This document shows positions 1 to 8,926 of a stretch of 29,852 nt of DNA, in pieces (position 1 is the first letter of the stretch; every line of letters starts with the position of its first letter). Source of the DNA: Thiobacillus denitrificans (GTDB lineage: Bacteria; Pseudomonadota; Gammaproteobacteria; Burkholderiales; Thiobacillaceae); assembly GCA_002424845.1 (NCBI GenBank), contig DILD01000019.1:1-29852 (forward strand), in the 5' to 3' direction. The notes beneath the pieces are model-generated. The model was not told the origin of the DNA and made no database searches. It saw nothing but the letters and a program-made list of their open reading frames with translations. Both the position numbers and the translations under genes were made by a program.

Positions 1-26
1 AAAAGGATCAGCCGCTGGTTATCCAT
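1..26 (-). CDS. yidC: Membrane protein insertase YidC, first codons only
   Basis: Only the first eight complete codons are inside the window. They read MDNQRLIL, the characteristic opening of proteobacterial YidC, just before its N-terminal membrane helix. YidC inserts proteins into the inner membrane. It lies 14 nt downstream of the rnpA stop, so the cluster reads rpmH-rnpA-yidC. I see no strong Shine-Dalgarno sequence before the ATG, which suggests coupling to rnpA. The identification rests on the short N-terminus plus conserved position. Confidence 0.8.
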
Positions 27-40
27 GAGACGGGACGCGA

Positions 41-424
41 TTAGTTGGAGGAGGGTTCTGCCGCTGCAGCGGGCGCAGCCGCCGGCCATTTTGCCATGGC
101 GCGGGCGCCGGCACGTTTAAAGGTGCGTGACAGGTCACGCGCCTCGTCGCCGGGGACCGGCTTCGCGATCAGCCTGACGACGAAATCGCAGGCCGGCAAC
201 TCCGCGAGGACCTGCCGGAAGCTTTCGCGTACGCACCGCTTGACACGGTTGCGGTCGACCGCCCGGGCGAGCACGCGCTTGGCGATGACCATGCCCAAGC
301 GTGGGTGACCCACCTCGTTGGGGCGCGCCATCACCATCACGTAATCGGTCCGGGCGCGCTGGTTCTCCGCGAACACCCGATCGAAATCGGCCTTCCTGAC
401 CAGCCGGGCGTCGCGAATGCGCAC
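41..424 (-). CDS. rnpA: Ribonuclease P protein component
   Basis: This is the basic protein subunit that binds the RNase P RNA and helps it remove 5' leaders from pre-tRNAs in the cytoplasm. The conserved opening has residues RKADFDRVF, and the RNA-binding signature RNRVKRCVRESFR sits near residues 60-72. I chose the GTG at 424 (127 residues) because it gives a normal family length and lies 29 nt after the rpmH stop. The longer open frame reaching 640 runs through rpmH and is not real. The C-terminal tail is rich in Ala and Pro. The gene is cotranscribed with rpmH, and an upstream CTG start cannot be excluded. Confidence 0.93.
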   Translation of the reverse strand: MRIRDARLVRKADFDRVFAENQRARTDYVMVMARPNEVGHPRLGMVIAKRVLARAVDRNRVKRCVRESFRQVLAELPACDFVVRLIAKPVPGDEARDLSRTFKRAGARAMAKWPAAAPAAAAEPSSN

Positions 425-453
425 GACACCCGCCTTGCCGGAGTGCGTGGCGA

Positions 454-588
454 TCAGACCGCCAGACGCGCGCGGCCCTTGGCACGACGGGCGTTGATCA
501 CCGCACGGCCGGCCTTGGTTTTCATGCGGGCGCGAAAACCATGGGTGCGCTTGCGGCGGACGGTAGAGGGCTGATAAGTACGTTTCAT
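454..588 (-). CDS. rpmH: 50S ribosomal protein L34
   Basis: L34 is a very small basic protein of the large ribosomal subunit. The translation begins MKRTYQPSTVRRKRTHGF and continues through RARMKTKAGRAVINARRAKGR to a TGA at 454-456, giving 44 residues, the usual family length. It is too short for a general ORF listing and overlaps longer spurious frames. An AAGGAA ribosome-binding sequence lies just upstream of the ATG at 588. It is the first gene of the rpmH-rnpA-yidC transcript, which diverges from dnaA as in most bacteria. Confidence 0.98.
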   Translation of the reverse strand: MKRTYQPSTVRRKRTHGFRARMKTKAGRAVINARRAKGRARLAV

Positions 589-668
589 GGCAGTTCCTTT
601 CTGGCGGGTTTCGGCCTGCCCGCCCAAGCGGGACGGCCAAACATAAAAAATCTGTTGAAAAACCGCGT

Positions 669-698
669 ATTAGACCCGCTCCACCAAGAGGATGTCAA
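669..698 (-). promoter_or_regulatory. Sigma-70-type promoter of rpmH-rnpA-yidC
   Basis: On the minus strand a perfect -35 TTGACA (plus-strand 693-698) is followed after 18 nt by TCTAAT (plus-strand 669-674), five of six matches to the -10 consensus. It points toward rpmH, leaving a leader of roughly 75 nt. Confidence 0.7.
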
Positions 699-739
699 GT
701 TTGCCCGTGCTCCCCACGCTGCGGCGCGGTTCTTGCGCC

Positions 740-748
740 TGTGGATAA
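740..748 (-). promoter_or_regulatory. DnaA box upstream of dnaA
   Basis: TGTGGATAA on the plus strand is TTATCCACA on the minus strand, a full match to the TTATNCACA DnaA-box consensus. It lies about 30 nt before the dnaA start, a position suited to autoregulation of dnaA by DnaA. Confidence 0.75.
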
Positions 749-776
749 CCTCATCGAAGGGGAGTAAGATTCGCGC

Positions 777-2159
777 TTGAATCTTATGCAGCTTTACGCC
801 CCCACCCACACCACTATGGATTCCTTCTGGGACCTTTGCCAAGAGCGCTTCCGCGCCAATCTGACCCAGCAGCAATTCAGTACATGGATCAAGCCCCTGG
901 TTTTTGAAGATACGGGGGACGACGTGCGCATTCTGGCGCCGAATCATTTCGTCATGGACTGGGTCCGCGAAAAATTCGCCGAACACATCGACGGCTGGGC
1001 ACAGGAATTTTATGCCCGTCCGGTTGCCATCACCTATGCGCTGGGCAAAAAAATCAGCGGTTCGCGCGCTCCCGCTACTGCTCCCGCGCAAAAAAACACT
1101 TCCCACACACCCGTCAGCGCACCCGCTGCCGCCCAACTGGGGCTGCGGATCAATCCGGGCTTCAATTTCGATAATTTCGTTTCCGGTCGCGCCAACCAGC
1201 TGGCACGCGCTGCTGCGCTGCAGATTGCCAACAATCCCGGTTTGGCCTACAACCCCCTGTTCATCTACGGCGGCGTGGGGCTGGGTAAAACCCACCTGTT
1301 GCAAGCCATCGGCAACACCGTGCGCCAGGCCAGCCCCGATGCGCGCATCAGCTATATCCACGCCAACGATTACGTGGACGATGTGGTCAAGGCCTATCTG
1401 AACAAGCAGTTCGACGATCTCAAGCGCCGCTATATGTCCCTCGACCTGCTGCTGATCGACGACATTCAGTTTCTGGCCAAGAAAGACCGTACCCAGGAAG
1501 AGTTTTTCTACGTCTTCAACTCGCTGATCGAGAACAAAAAACAGATCGTCATCACCTGCGATACCTTTCCCAAGGAAATCAGCGGGCTGGACGATCGCCT
1601 GAAATCGCGCTTTGCCTGGGGCCTGACGGTGGCCGTGGAGCCGCCCGAACTCGAAATGCGCGTCGCCATCCTGCTGGCCAAAGCGCGGGCTGAAAATATC
1701 AAGCTTGACGAAAACGTCGCCTTCTTTATCGCCAAACAGGTGCGCTCCAACGTGCGCGAACTGGAAGGCGCGCTGAAACGGGTGATCGCCTTCTCGCGTT
1801 TCCACGAAAAGCCGATCACACTGGAACTGGTCAAGGAAGCCCTGCGCGACCTGATTGCTTCAACTTCGCGCATCGTATCGATCGAAAACATCCAGAAGAC
1901 CGTCGCCGACTTCTACAAGATCAAAGTGGCCGACATGTTTTCCAAGAAACGGACGCGCAATCTGGCCCGTCCGCGCCAGATTGCCATGGCGCTGGCCAAG
2001 GAACTGACCAACCAGAGCCTGCCGGAAATCGGTGAATCGTTCGGTGGCCGCGATCACACCACCGTGATCCATGCTTGCCGAAAGGTGGCCGAGTTGCGTG
2101 AAACCGAAGCCGATATCGGGCGGGATTATCTGGTGTTATTACAAAGCCTGACAGGCTGA
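777..2159 (+). CDS. dnaA: Chromosomal replication initiator protein DnaA
   Basis: DnaA is the AAA+ ATPase that binds DnaA boxes, melts oriC and loads the DnaB helicase. Domain I is residues 14-90 (FWDLCQERF), followed by an Ala/Pro linker at about 95-122. The AAA+ core has Walker A GGVGLGKT at 165-172, Walker B LLLIDD at 224-229 and the DDRLKSRFAWGL sensor region. The C-terminal DNA-binding helix-turn-helix carries GRDHTTVIHA. The TTG at 777 is used because GGGGAG at 759-764 is the only Shine-Dalgarno-like sequence. ATG at 786 or at 816 are alternative starts, and 816 would match the compact N-terminus of many homologues. The gene is flanked on both sides by DnaA boxes. Confidence 0.97.
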   Translation: MNLMQLYAPTHTTMDSFWDLCQERFRANLTQQQFSTWIKPLVFEDTGDDVRILAPNHFVMDWVREKFAEHIDGWAQEFYARPVAITYALGKKISGSRAPATAPAQKNTSHTPVSAPAAAQLGLRINPGFNFDNFVSGRANQLARAAALQIANNPGLAYNPLFIYGGVGLGKTHLLQAIGNTVRQASPDARISYIHANDYVDDVVKAYLNKQFDDLKRRYMSLDLLLIDDIQFLAKKDRTQEEFFYVFNSLIENKKQIVITCDTFPKEISGLDDRLKSRFAWGLTVAVEPPELEMRVAILLAKARAENIKLDENVAFFIAKQVRSNVRELEGALKRVIAFSRFHEKPITLELVKEALRDLIASTSRIVSIENIQKTVADFYKIKVADMFSKKRTRNLARPRQIAMALAKELTNQSLPEIGESFGGRDHTTVIHACRKVAELRETEADIGRDYLVLLQSLTG

Positions 2160-2338
2160 GGATGAAATGTGGATAAAGTGGTACGCGCCCGAGAAGCAGG
2201 AAAAGCATCCCCATTCCTCCCGCGTAACCCCGCCTTTACCCACACCCTAAAAGTGATGGTAAAAGACTGTTTTAATTAACTTAAAAGGCTTATCCCCAGA
2301 TTTCAGCCGCCTTTATTATGATTCTCAGGAATATATAA
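2160..2338 (+). other. Candidate oriC in the dnaA-dnaN gap
   Basis: This 179-nt gap holds a full-consensus DnaA box (TGTGGATAA, 2168-2176) and two one-mismatch boxes, TTACCCACA (2236-2244) and TTATCCCCA (2290-2298). Between the last two lies an AT-rich stretch (about 2259-2291, with TTTTAATTAACTTAAAA) that would serve as an unwinding element. No gene fits here. The position between dnaA and dnaN, beside the change in transcription polarity at rpmH/dnaA, is a standard origin location. The dnaN promoter probably lies in the same gap. Minimal origin borders cannot be set by eye. Confidence 0.65.
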
Positions 2339-3442
2339 ATGCTATTAGTACAAAGCGAACGCAATGCACTCCTGACTGCCCTTTCTGCTGTGGTGGGGGT
2401 AGTCGAACGGCGTCATACCCTGCCGATCCTGTCCAATCTGCTGCTTGAGAAAAAAGGGGATACCCTCACTCTGCTGGCAACGGACCTGGAATTACAGGTC
2501 AGCACCCATCTCGATGCTCAGGCAGGCGAAGACTTCGCCATCACCATAGCGGCACGCAAGCTGTTTGATATCGTGCGCGCGCTGCCCGAAGCCGCCAAGG
2601 TCAAGCTCGATACCAAGGACAGCCAGGTCGTGCTGAGCGCAGGCAAATCCAGATTCACCCTGCAAACCTTGCCGGCCGCGGATTTCCCGCGTGTCGAAAC
2701 CGGTGCCGGCCTGGGCGAACCGATCCAGTTGCCGCAAAAAACGCTGAAGCGCTTGCTGCAACTGGTGCAGTTCGCCATGGCCAGCCAGGACATTCGCTAT
2801 TACCTCAATGGCATGCTGCTGGTGCTGGATGGCAAGCATCTGCGGGTGGTGGCCACTGACGGTCATCGCCTGAGCTATGCCGAAACCGAGCTGGAAACCG
2901 CAGCCGAAGCGCGCGAAGTGATTATTCCGCGCAAGACCGTGCTCGAACTTTCCAAACTGCTGGGAGAGGTCGACGATGCGGTCGAACTGCGCATCGGCAC
3001 CAACCAGGTCACGATCACTTTGCCGGGTACCGAACTGGTCACCAAGGTAGTCGATGGAAAATTCCCCGACTACCAGCGCGTGATTCCGGTCAATCAGCCG
3101 CGTCATTTGAAAGTCAATCGCCAGAGCGTGATTCAGGCATTGCAGCGTGCAGCCATTCTCTCGAACGAGAAATTTCGCGGCGTGCGTCTGGTGATGAGCG
3201 AAAACACGCTGGGTGTCGTATGCAACAACAACGAACAGGAAGAAGCGGCGGACGAGATCGAAGTCAGTTACAACAGCGATCCGCTGGATGTCGGATTCAA
3301 TGTGACTTACCTGCTGGATGGTCTAGGCGCGGTCAGTACCGACGAAATCACCTTATCGCTGGGAGATGCCAACAGCAGCATGTTGTTGACGAGCGAAGCC
3401 GAACCCGGCTTCAAATACGTCGTCATGCCGATGCGCATCTAG
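2339..3442 (+). CDS. dnaN: DNA polymerase III subunit beta (sliding clamp)
   Basis: The beta clamp is a ring-shaped homodimer that tethers DNA polymerase III and many repair proteins to DNA. The 367-residue product has the normal family length and the usual three-domain pattern. It opens MLLVQSERNALLTALSAVVG, then ERRHTLPILSNLLLE, and ends in the hydrophobic-cleft segment YVVMPMRI. AGGA at 2327-2330 is a well-spaced ribosome-binding site for the ATG at 2339. It lies in the conserved dnaA-dnaN-gyrB order, and the 69-nt gap to gyrB holds a structured leader. Confidence 0.98.
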   Translation: MLLVQSERNALLTALSAVVGVVERRHTLPILSNLLLEKKGDTLTLLATDLELQVSTHLDAQAGEDFAITIAARKLFDIVRALPEAAKVKLDTKDSQVVLSAGKSRFTLQTLPAADFPRVETGAGLGEPIQLPQKTLKRLLQLVQFAMASQDIRYYLNGMLLVLDGKHLRVVATDGHRLSYAETELETAAEAREVIIPRKTVLELSKLLGEVDDAVELRIGTNQVTITLPGTELVTKVVDGKFPDYQRVIPVNQPRHLKVNRQSVIQALQRAAILSNEKFRGVRLVMSENTLGVVCNNNEQEEAADEIEVSYNSDPLDVGFNVTYLLDGLGAVSTDEITLSLGDANSSMLLTSEAEPGFKYVVMPMRI

Positions 3443-3480
3443 GTTCGTCACGAGACCGATTCCACTCCGTAACAAACGAC

Positions 3481-3511
3481 AGGAACCCCGCATGCGGGGG
3501 AATACACCACC

Positions 3512-3515
<4 letters not shown>
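3481..3515 (+). promoter_or_regulatory. gyrB leader: palindrome and seven-codon minicistron
   Basis: A perfect 14-bp palindrome CCCCGCATGCGGGG (3486-3499) covers most of the GGGGG purine run (3496-3500) that is the likely gyrB Shine-Dalgarno sequence. AGGA (3481-3484) is well placed for the ATG at 3492, which opens a seven-codon frame (MRGNTPP) whose TGA at 3513-3515 overlaps the gyrB ATG. Both the fold and the overlapping stop/start are visible in the sequence. That they control gyrB translation is my inference. Confidence 0.4.
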
Positions 3516-5989
<2,474 letters not shown>

Positions 5990-6008
5990 AAATTGCAGGT
6001 TAGGAAAG

Positions 6009-6040
6009 AAGGCCAACCAGACAGGTTGGCCTTTTCTTTT
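6009..6040 (+). terminator. Rho-independent terminator after gyrB
   Basis: A 10-bp perfect stem (AAGGCCAACC with GGTTGGCCTT) around the loop AGACA is followed by TTCTTTT. It closes the dnaA-dnaN-gyrB transcript. Confidence 0.93.
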
Positions 6041-6150
6041 GAAATATTTTGGTAATGGGTGCGGGAAGAAACTTGATGCTGGACCAACGGCGTCCAATTA
6101 GACGCGTTTCTCGTCAAAAACATTAATCGAAGATTGAATAAGGATAGCCA

Positions 6151-6771
6151 GTGGGAAAGTTGCAAGAACTGCTTAAAAATACAAATTGGCAACGTTTGCG
6201 CGAGCAACAGAGCCAGTTGCAGCAATCCACCCAGCATGCGCCAGACAATCCGGATGTCCGCCGGAACCTCGTTTTGCTTGATGCAATGCTGTCAAGCGCG
6301 GCAGAAATCATCGACGGCGTCGATACGGTCCCGCCCGCCGAGCAACGGGCGCACTCAAGCCGGGTCATCAAGATCACCGTTCCGGCGAAATGTTTTTCGT
6401 TTATCTCGGGTGCGCCGAACGAGTGCAGGGTAACGCTGTCGGCGAGCGACATCGAGGAGATCATCAAAATCTCGCTGCTTGCCAAAACGTACGGCTTCAA
6501 ATCCATTACGCTTGGCTTTGATGGCGCCGAATTCTGTTTGAAGGAAAGCGGAAAAATTCTGTGCGGGGGGCAGGATCACGATCTGGAAATTCTTGCCGCA
6601 CAAGATGAGGGAAATGGAGAGCTGGCTTTTTTTCGCGTATCCGGATCATCCCCGGACGGCGATTTGGTGTCGTCCGGCATGATCGACATCCCTGCCAGTT
6701 TCGAGACCAGGCCCGATGAGGCGATAGACTGGCTGGAACAGCACTATCGATGTGTCGGGGTGGCGGGATAA
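6151..6771 (+). CDS. Hypothetical protein, 206 residues
   Basis: I do not recognise this family. The GTG at 6151 is chosen because AAGGAT lies 5-10 nt upstream. The product appears soluble: no signal peptide or membrane segment. The first 60 residues are Gln/Leu rich (LREQQSQLQQSTQ) and likely helical. The middle, from about 70 to 150, alternates short beta-like stretches (RVIKITVP, CRVTLSA, SITLGFDG) with a helix (DIEEIIKISLLAKTYGFK). The C-terminus ends in an acidic helix (DEAIDWLEQHYRC). It stands alone after the gyrB terminator and before a strip of broken genes. Coding-like codon use with strong third-position GC supports a real gene. Confidence 0.6.
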   Translation: MGKLQELLKNTNWQRLREQQSQLQQSTQHAPDNPDVRRNLVLLDAMLSSAAEIIDGVDTVPPAEQRAHSSRVIKITVPAKCFSFISGAPNECRVTLSASDIEEIIKISLLAKTYGFKSITLGFDGAEFCLKESGKILCGGQDHDLEILAAQDEGNGELAFFRVSGSSPDGDLVSSGMIDIPASFETRPDEAIDWLEQHYRCVGVAG

Positions 6772-6814
6772 GCGCCGCGGATATTTACCCAGCGCGCCCT
6801 GCGGGCGCACAAGC

Positions 6815-6848
6815 AAAGGCGGCCCGCGCCAATGGGACGGGGGCCGCA
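6815..6848 (-). terminator. GC-rich hairpin beyond the pseudo-receiver fragment
   Basis: On the minus strand GCGGCCC and GGGCCGC arms (plus 6841-6847 and 6819-6825) form a 7-bp stem just past the TGA of the truncated gene at 6859, followed by CCTTTGCTT. The weak T-tract makes it a poor intrinsic terminator. It may be the relic fragment's original terminator. Confidence 0.35.
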
Positions 6849-6858
6849 TGATTCCGGT

Positions 6859-7040
6859 TCAGGCCGGTGTCGCGGCATCGCCGACCCAGGCCAGCAAGGT
6901 GTCGCGCAATTGCGCCGCCTCTACCGGCAGCATCAGGGCGGCATCGATGCGCAGGCGTGCGCGCACCTTGTCGAGCACGGTCTGGTGGGTGGCTTCGTGG
7001 AACACCTGGGTGCGGGTGTCGGGCGAGCTTTGCGCTGCGG
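6859..7040 (-). pseudogene. Truncated duplicate of the topA-linked pseudo-receiver gene
   Basis: Reading the minus strand from about 7038 gives AAQSSPDTRTQVFHEA and then VLDKVRARLRIDAAL, ending at a TGA at 6859-6861. This matches the C-terminal part (from residue 74) of the intact 131-residue protein encoded at 8927-9322. By hand alignment 38 of 51 positions are identical, and long nucleotide stretches are also shared. The first 73 residues, including the would-be phosphoacceptor region, are absent. Homology stops abruptly at about 7040, so this is a decayed partial copy with no start codon. No in-frame stop has accumulated in the remaining piece. Confidence 0.85.
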
Positions 7041-7072
7041 GAAAACCGCCCCCCGGAAAATTCTAGAGGCGG
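7041..7072 (-). terminator. Possible terminator of the 7104-7547 gene
   Basis: On the minus strand CCGCCTC pairs with GGGGCGG (one G-U) across a 13-nt loop and is followed by TTTT. It lies 31 nt beyond the TGA of the upstream gene and abuts the break point of the pseudo-receiver fragment. Confidence 0.45.
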
Positions 7073-7103
7073 CATTTGTTACTGATTAGCCGAATCGTGC
7101 TGG

Positions 7104-7547
7104 TCAATTTGGGTCGCGTGCCATCTCGTCACTCATGTGCCAGTAGAAGTGCAGCTGAGCCAGCCGGCCGCTACCAACCGTGACCTGCTGAACCTGGCTT
7201 TGACCCGCGGCCTCGGCGGTAGTCTTGTAGCGGCCTGGCGCCAGCTTGGCAAAGAACCAGGGGCCATTCGAAATGGTTTCGAGAATTTTCTGGCCCTTCA
7301 TATCCGCGATAGAAAGCTTGACGTCCGCAATGTAGGCTCCTGAACCCTTCGCGGCAAATACAAGTTTCAGGTTGTAATCGCCGGACACGTCGCTCAGCGC
7401 TTGGCGCTCCTCCAGGCCGAACCCGCCACTGACATGGGGGATGCCACCTTCGGCGACCGGCTGGTTTGAATCAGCCGCGCCAGCAAGTAACGGTCCAGAC
7501 AGGCTTAAGACAAGTATCCAATGTGCCTGTTTTTTGAGCTTCATCAT
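7104..7547 (-). CDS. Exported protein with carboxypeptidase-regulatory-like fold
   Basis: The 147-residue product opens MMKLKKQAHWILVLSLSGPL and continues LAGAAD, a clear signal peptide with probable cleavage after about residue 24. The mature part has a beta-sandwich pattern (YNLKLVFAAKGSGAYIADVKLSIAD, then FFAKLAPGRYKTTAEAAGQSQ), like carboxypeptidase-regulatory or transthyretin-like domains. The segment LAPGRYKTT is typical of their penultimate strand. AGGAG precedes two adjacent ATGs (7547 and 7544), and the second has better spacing. It probably acts in the periplasm as a binding or structural protein; substrate unknown. It stands alone in the accessory strip, and the fold assignment is inference. 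Confidence 0.65.
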   Translation of the reverse strand: MMKLKKQAHWILVLSLSGPLLAGAADSNQPVAEGGIPHVSGGFGLEERQALSDVSGDYNLKLVFAAKGSGAYIADVKLSIADMKGQKILETISNGPWFFAKLAPGRYKTTAEAAGQSQVQQVTVGSGRLAQLHFYWHMSDEMARDPN

Positions 7548-7705
7548 GGTCTCCTGGTGTGAAGGCCACGCTAAACATTAGGGTAGCCCCGTCAAGTTGT
7601 TTTAGCTGGTCTTGGTATATACACAAGATAGAGCATGTGAAACCACGGCACGAATTCACGCAAATATTCGCCGAAGTGACATTATTTCGCGGCCCCGCAC
7701 CATGC

Positions 7706-7741
7706 AAAAGCCCGGCATTGCCGTGGCACACTGGGCTTTTT
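7706..7741 (-). terminator. Hairpin terminator behind the rhodanese relic
   Basis: AAAAGCCCGG (7706-7715) and CTGGGCTTTT (7731-7740) form a 10-bp stem with one G-U pair. Both strands end in T-runs, so it could work either way. It lies 18 nt past the stop of the minus-strand rhodanese relic. Its minus-strand 3' half, TGCCGGGCTTTT, is identical to that of the terminator at 8877-8902. Confidence 0.6.
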
Positions 7742-7759
7742 ACATGGGAAACCAGCCGC

Positions 7760-7891
7760 TCATTCTTTCCTAGCCATGATCGGCAGCCCCGCCTCCTTCC
7801 ATCCGAAAAACCGTCGCGGAACCAGTAGGTGTTCTTCCATCCGGCCTCGATCGCCATGACGGCGGATTTGTAGCTCGTTCAGACAGAGGCG
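7760..7891 (-). pseudogene. Decayed 3' end of a rhodanese-like gene
   Basis: The minus strand holds the end of a rhodanese domain split over frames. RLCLNE (7891-7874) resembles the catalytic-Cys loop. A second frame reads SYKSAVMAIEAGWKNTYWFR and then DGF. A third segment reads FFGWKEAGLPIMARKE up to the TGA at 7760. The joined string matches the typical rhodanese end, in which the loop after the Cys is followed by an SY..A helix, a YW-R-GF strand and GWKEAGLP. One extra T in the run at the DGF/FGW junction would restore that frame, and another indel is needed near 7874. Everything upstream of about 7891 is unrecognisable. The family call is by eye. Confidence 0.65.
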
Positions 7892-7930
7892 CTGACCGAT
7901 ACGCGCCTGAAAAACAGGGGGCCCTGCGCG

Positions 7931-7959
7931 TTGGTTTATGCCGGGAGGCTTGTTAGAAT
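7931..7959 (+). promoter_or_regulatory. Putative promoter of the fic gene
   Basis: TTGGTT (7931-7936) and TAGAAT (7954-7959) are separated by 17 nt, an acceptable sigma-70 pair. A 7-bp inverted repeat ACCCGCC/GGCGGGT (7967-7973 and 8000-8006) would fold in the leader before the GGAGGA ribosome-binding site at 8015-8020. Confidence 0.45.
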
Positions 7960-8023
7960 GAATAACACCCGCCAAGGCTCTTGTGCGCATCCTTAAACCG
8001 GCGGGTTGATTCTTGGAGGAAGA

Positions 8024-8799
8024 ATGAAGACCACTGTCAGCCTCAACAGGAAAGTCATCAGGGCCGTGCAAACCTCCATGCGGATTGAAGGCTGCAAACC
8101 GACCCAATCCGTCAAAATCAAGGCGCAGGCAAAAGCCCTGATGGAGCAGCGGCGTGTCCAAGTATCAGTTCCGGGAAAGTGCATCTATCTTCCCGGTACG
8201 GATATCCCGAAGAATCGCCTGGGAATAGCCGAAGCCGACCTGCTGCACGAAATCGAAGAAACCCTGCTGCAGCAGGCCTATCAGATTTTCATCGCCGAAC
8301 TGCAACCCGGCACCCGTTTCGACGAAACCTACTTTAAATCCCTGCACCAGCGCACCAGCGCACCTGGGCCAGCCTGTACGACTGGGCGGGTGAATACCGC
8401 GGCGTAGACATGAGCAAGGGCGGCTCGCTGTTCTGCCGCGCCGCGTTTCTGGACAACGAATCCCGACGCCTATTCCAGCAACTGGAGCAGGAAGACTTTC
8501 TCAAACAGGCAGCCGGCTGGCCGAAGGAAAAACTTGCCGAACGCCTGGCGCATTACCAGTGTGAACTCATCGCCCTGCATCCGTTCTACGAACTGAACGG
8601 ACGCATCACCCGCCTGTTCTTCGACCTGATCGCCATTTACAACGGATACGACCCCATCGACTATAGCGATGCGCTCGACGAAGCCGAGGACGAGGCCAAC
8701 ACCTACATCCAGGCCTCCATCTCCTGTGTCCGCGCCGCGAACAATAGCCGCTTGCGGCAAATCATCCTCGCCGGCTTGAACAAGGCAGAAGCACTGTGA
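8024..8799 (+). pseudogene. Fic/DOC-family AMPylase-type gene, frameshifted
   Basis: Fic proteins usually transfer AMP onto target proteins and often act as toxins. The ATG at 8024 follows GGAGGA closely. Residues 1-50 carry SMRIEG (S18, E22, G23), which resembles the SxxxEG inhibitory motif of Fic antitoxins. The Fic part begins near GKCIYLPGTD (residues 51-60). After LHQRT (residue 111) the frame is lost because CAGCGCAC is present twice in tandem (8348-8355, 8356-8363). Without one copy the sequence continues TWASLYDWAGEYRGVD in frame to the TGA at 8797-8799, giving 255 residues. The active-site motif is HPFYELNGRITR (8578-8613), with Leu in place of the first Gly of the canonical HPFxxGNGR. 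As sequenced, the product would stop at codon 134 without the active site. Confidence 0.85.
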
Positions 8800-8876
8800 G
8801 TTTCCCGGGTTACTCCGGGTACAAGGACATCCGCGGGTAAAACGATCGGCGGCTTTTTCGCCCACCAGACGGCCAC

Positions 8877-8902
8877 AAAAAAGCCCGGCAACACCGGCCT
8901 TT
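8877..8902 (-). terminator. Terminator of the LysM-dprA-smg-topA operon
   Basis: On the minus strand AAAGGCCGG and CCGGGCTTT pair with one internal mismatch around TGTTG and run into six T. It lies 24 nt past the last gene of the operon. Confidence 0.75.
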
Positions 8903-8926
8903 CAAGTGTTTCCTTTAGTTTTCAGC

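Noticed and set aside
585..1805. Long minus-strand open frame of 406 codons opposite dnaA
   Set aside because: It is a shadow of dnaA, whose motifs and codon pattern are unmistakable; the minus-strand translation has no recognisable domain.
6785..7089. Small open frames on both strands at 6785-7089
   Set aside because: They are off-frame readings of the pseudo-receiver fragment; only the frame ending at 6859 matches the intact copy.
8154..8210. Separate fic start at GTG 8154, giving a two-gene antitoxin-toxin module
   Set aside because: GGAG is well spaced and VSKYQF looks plausible, but the antitoxin frame has no stop nearby and an extra indel would be needed; the single fused frame is simpler.
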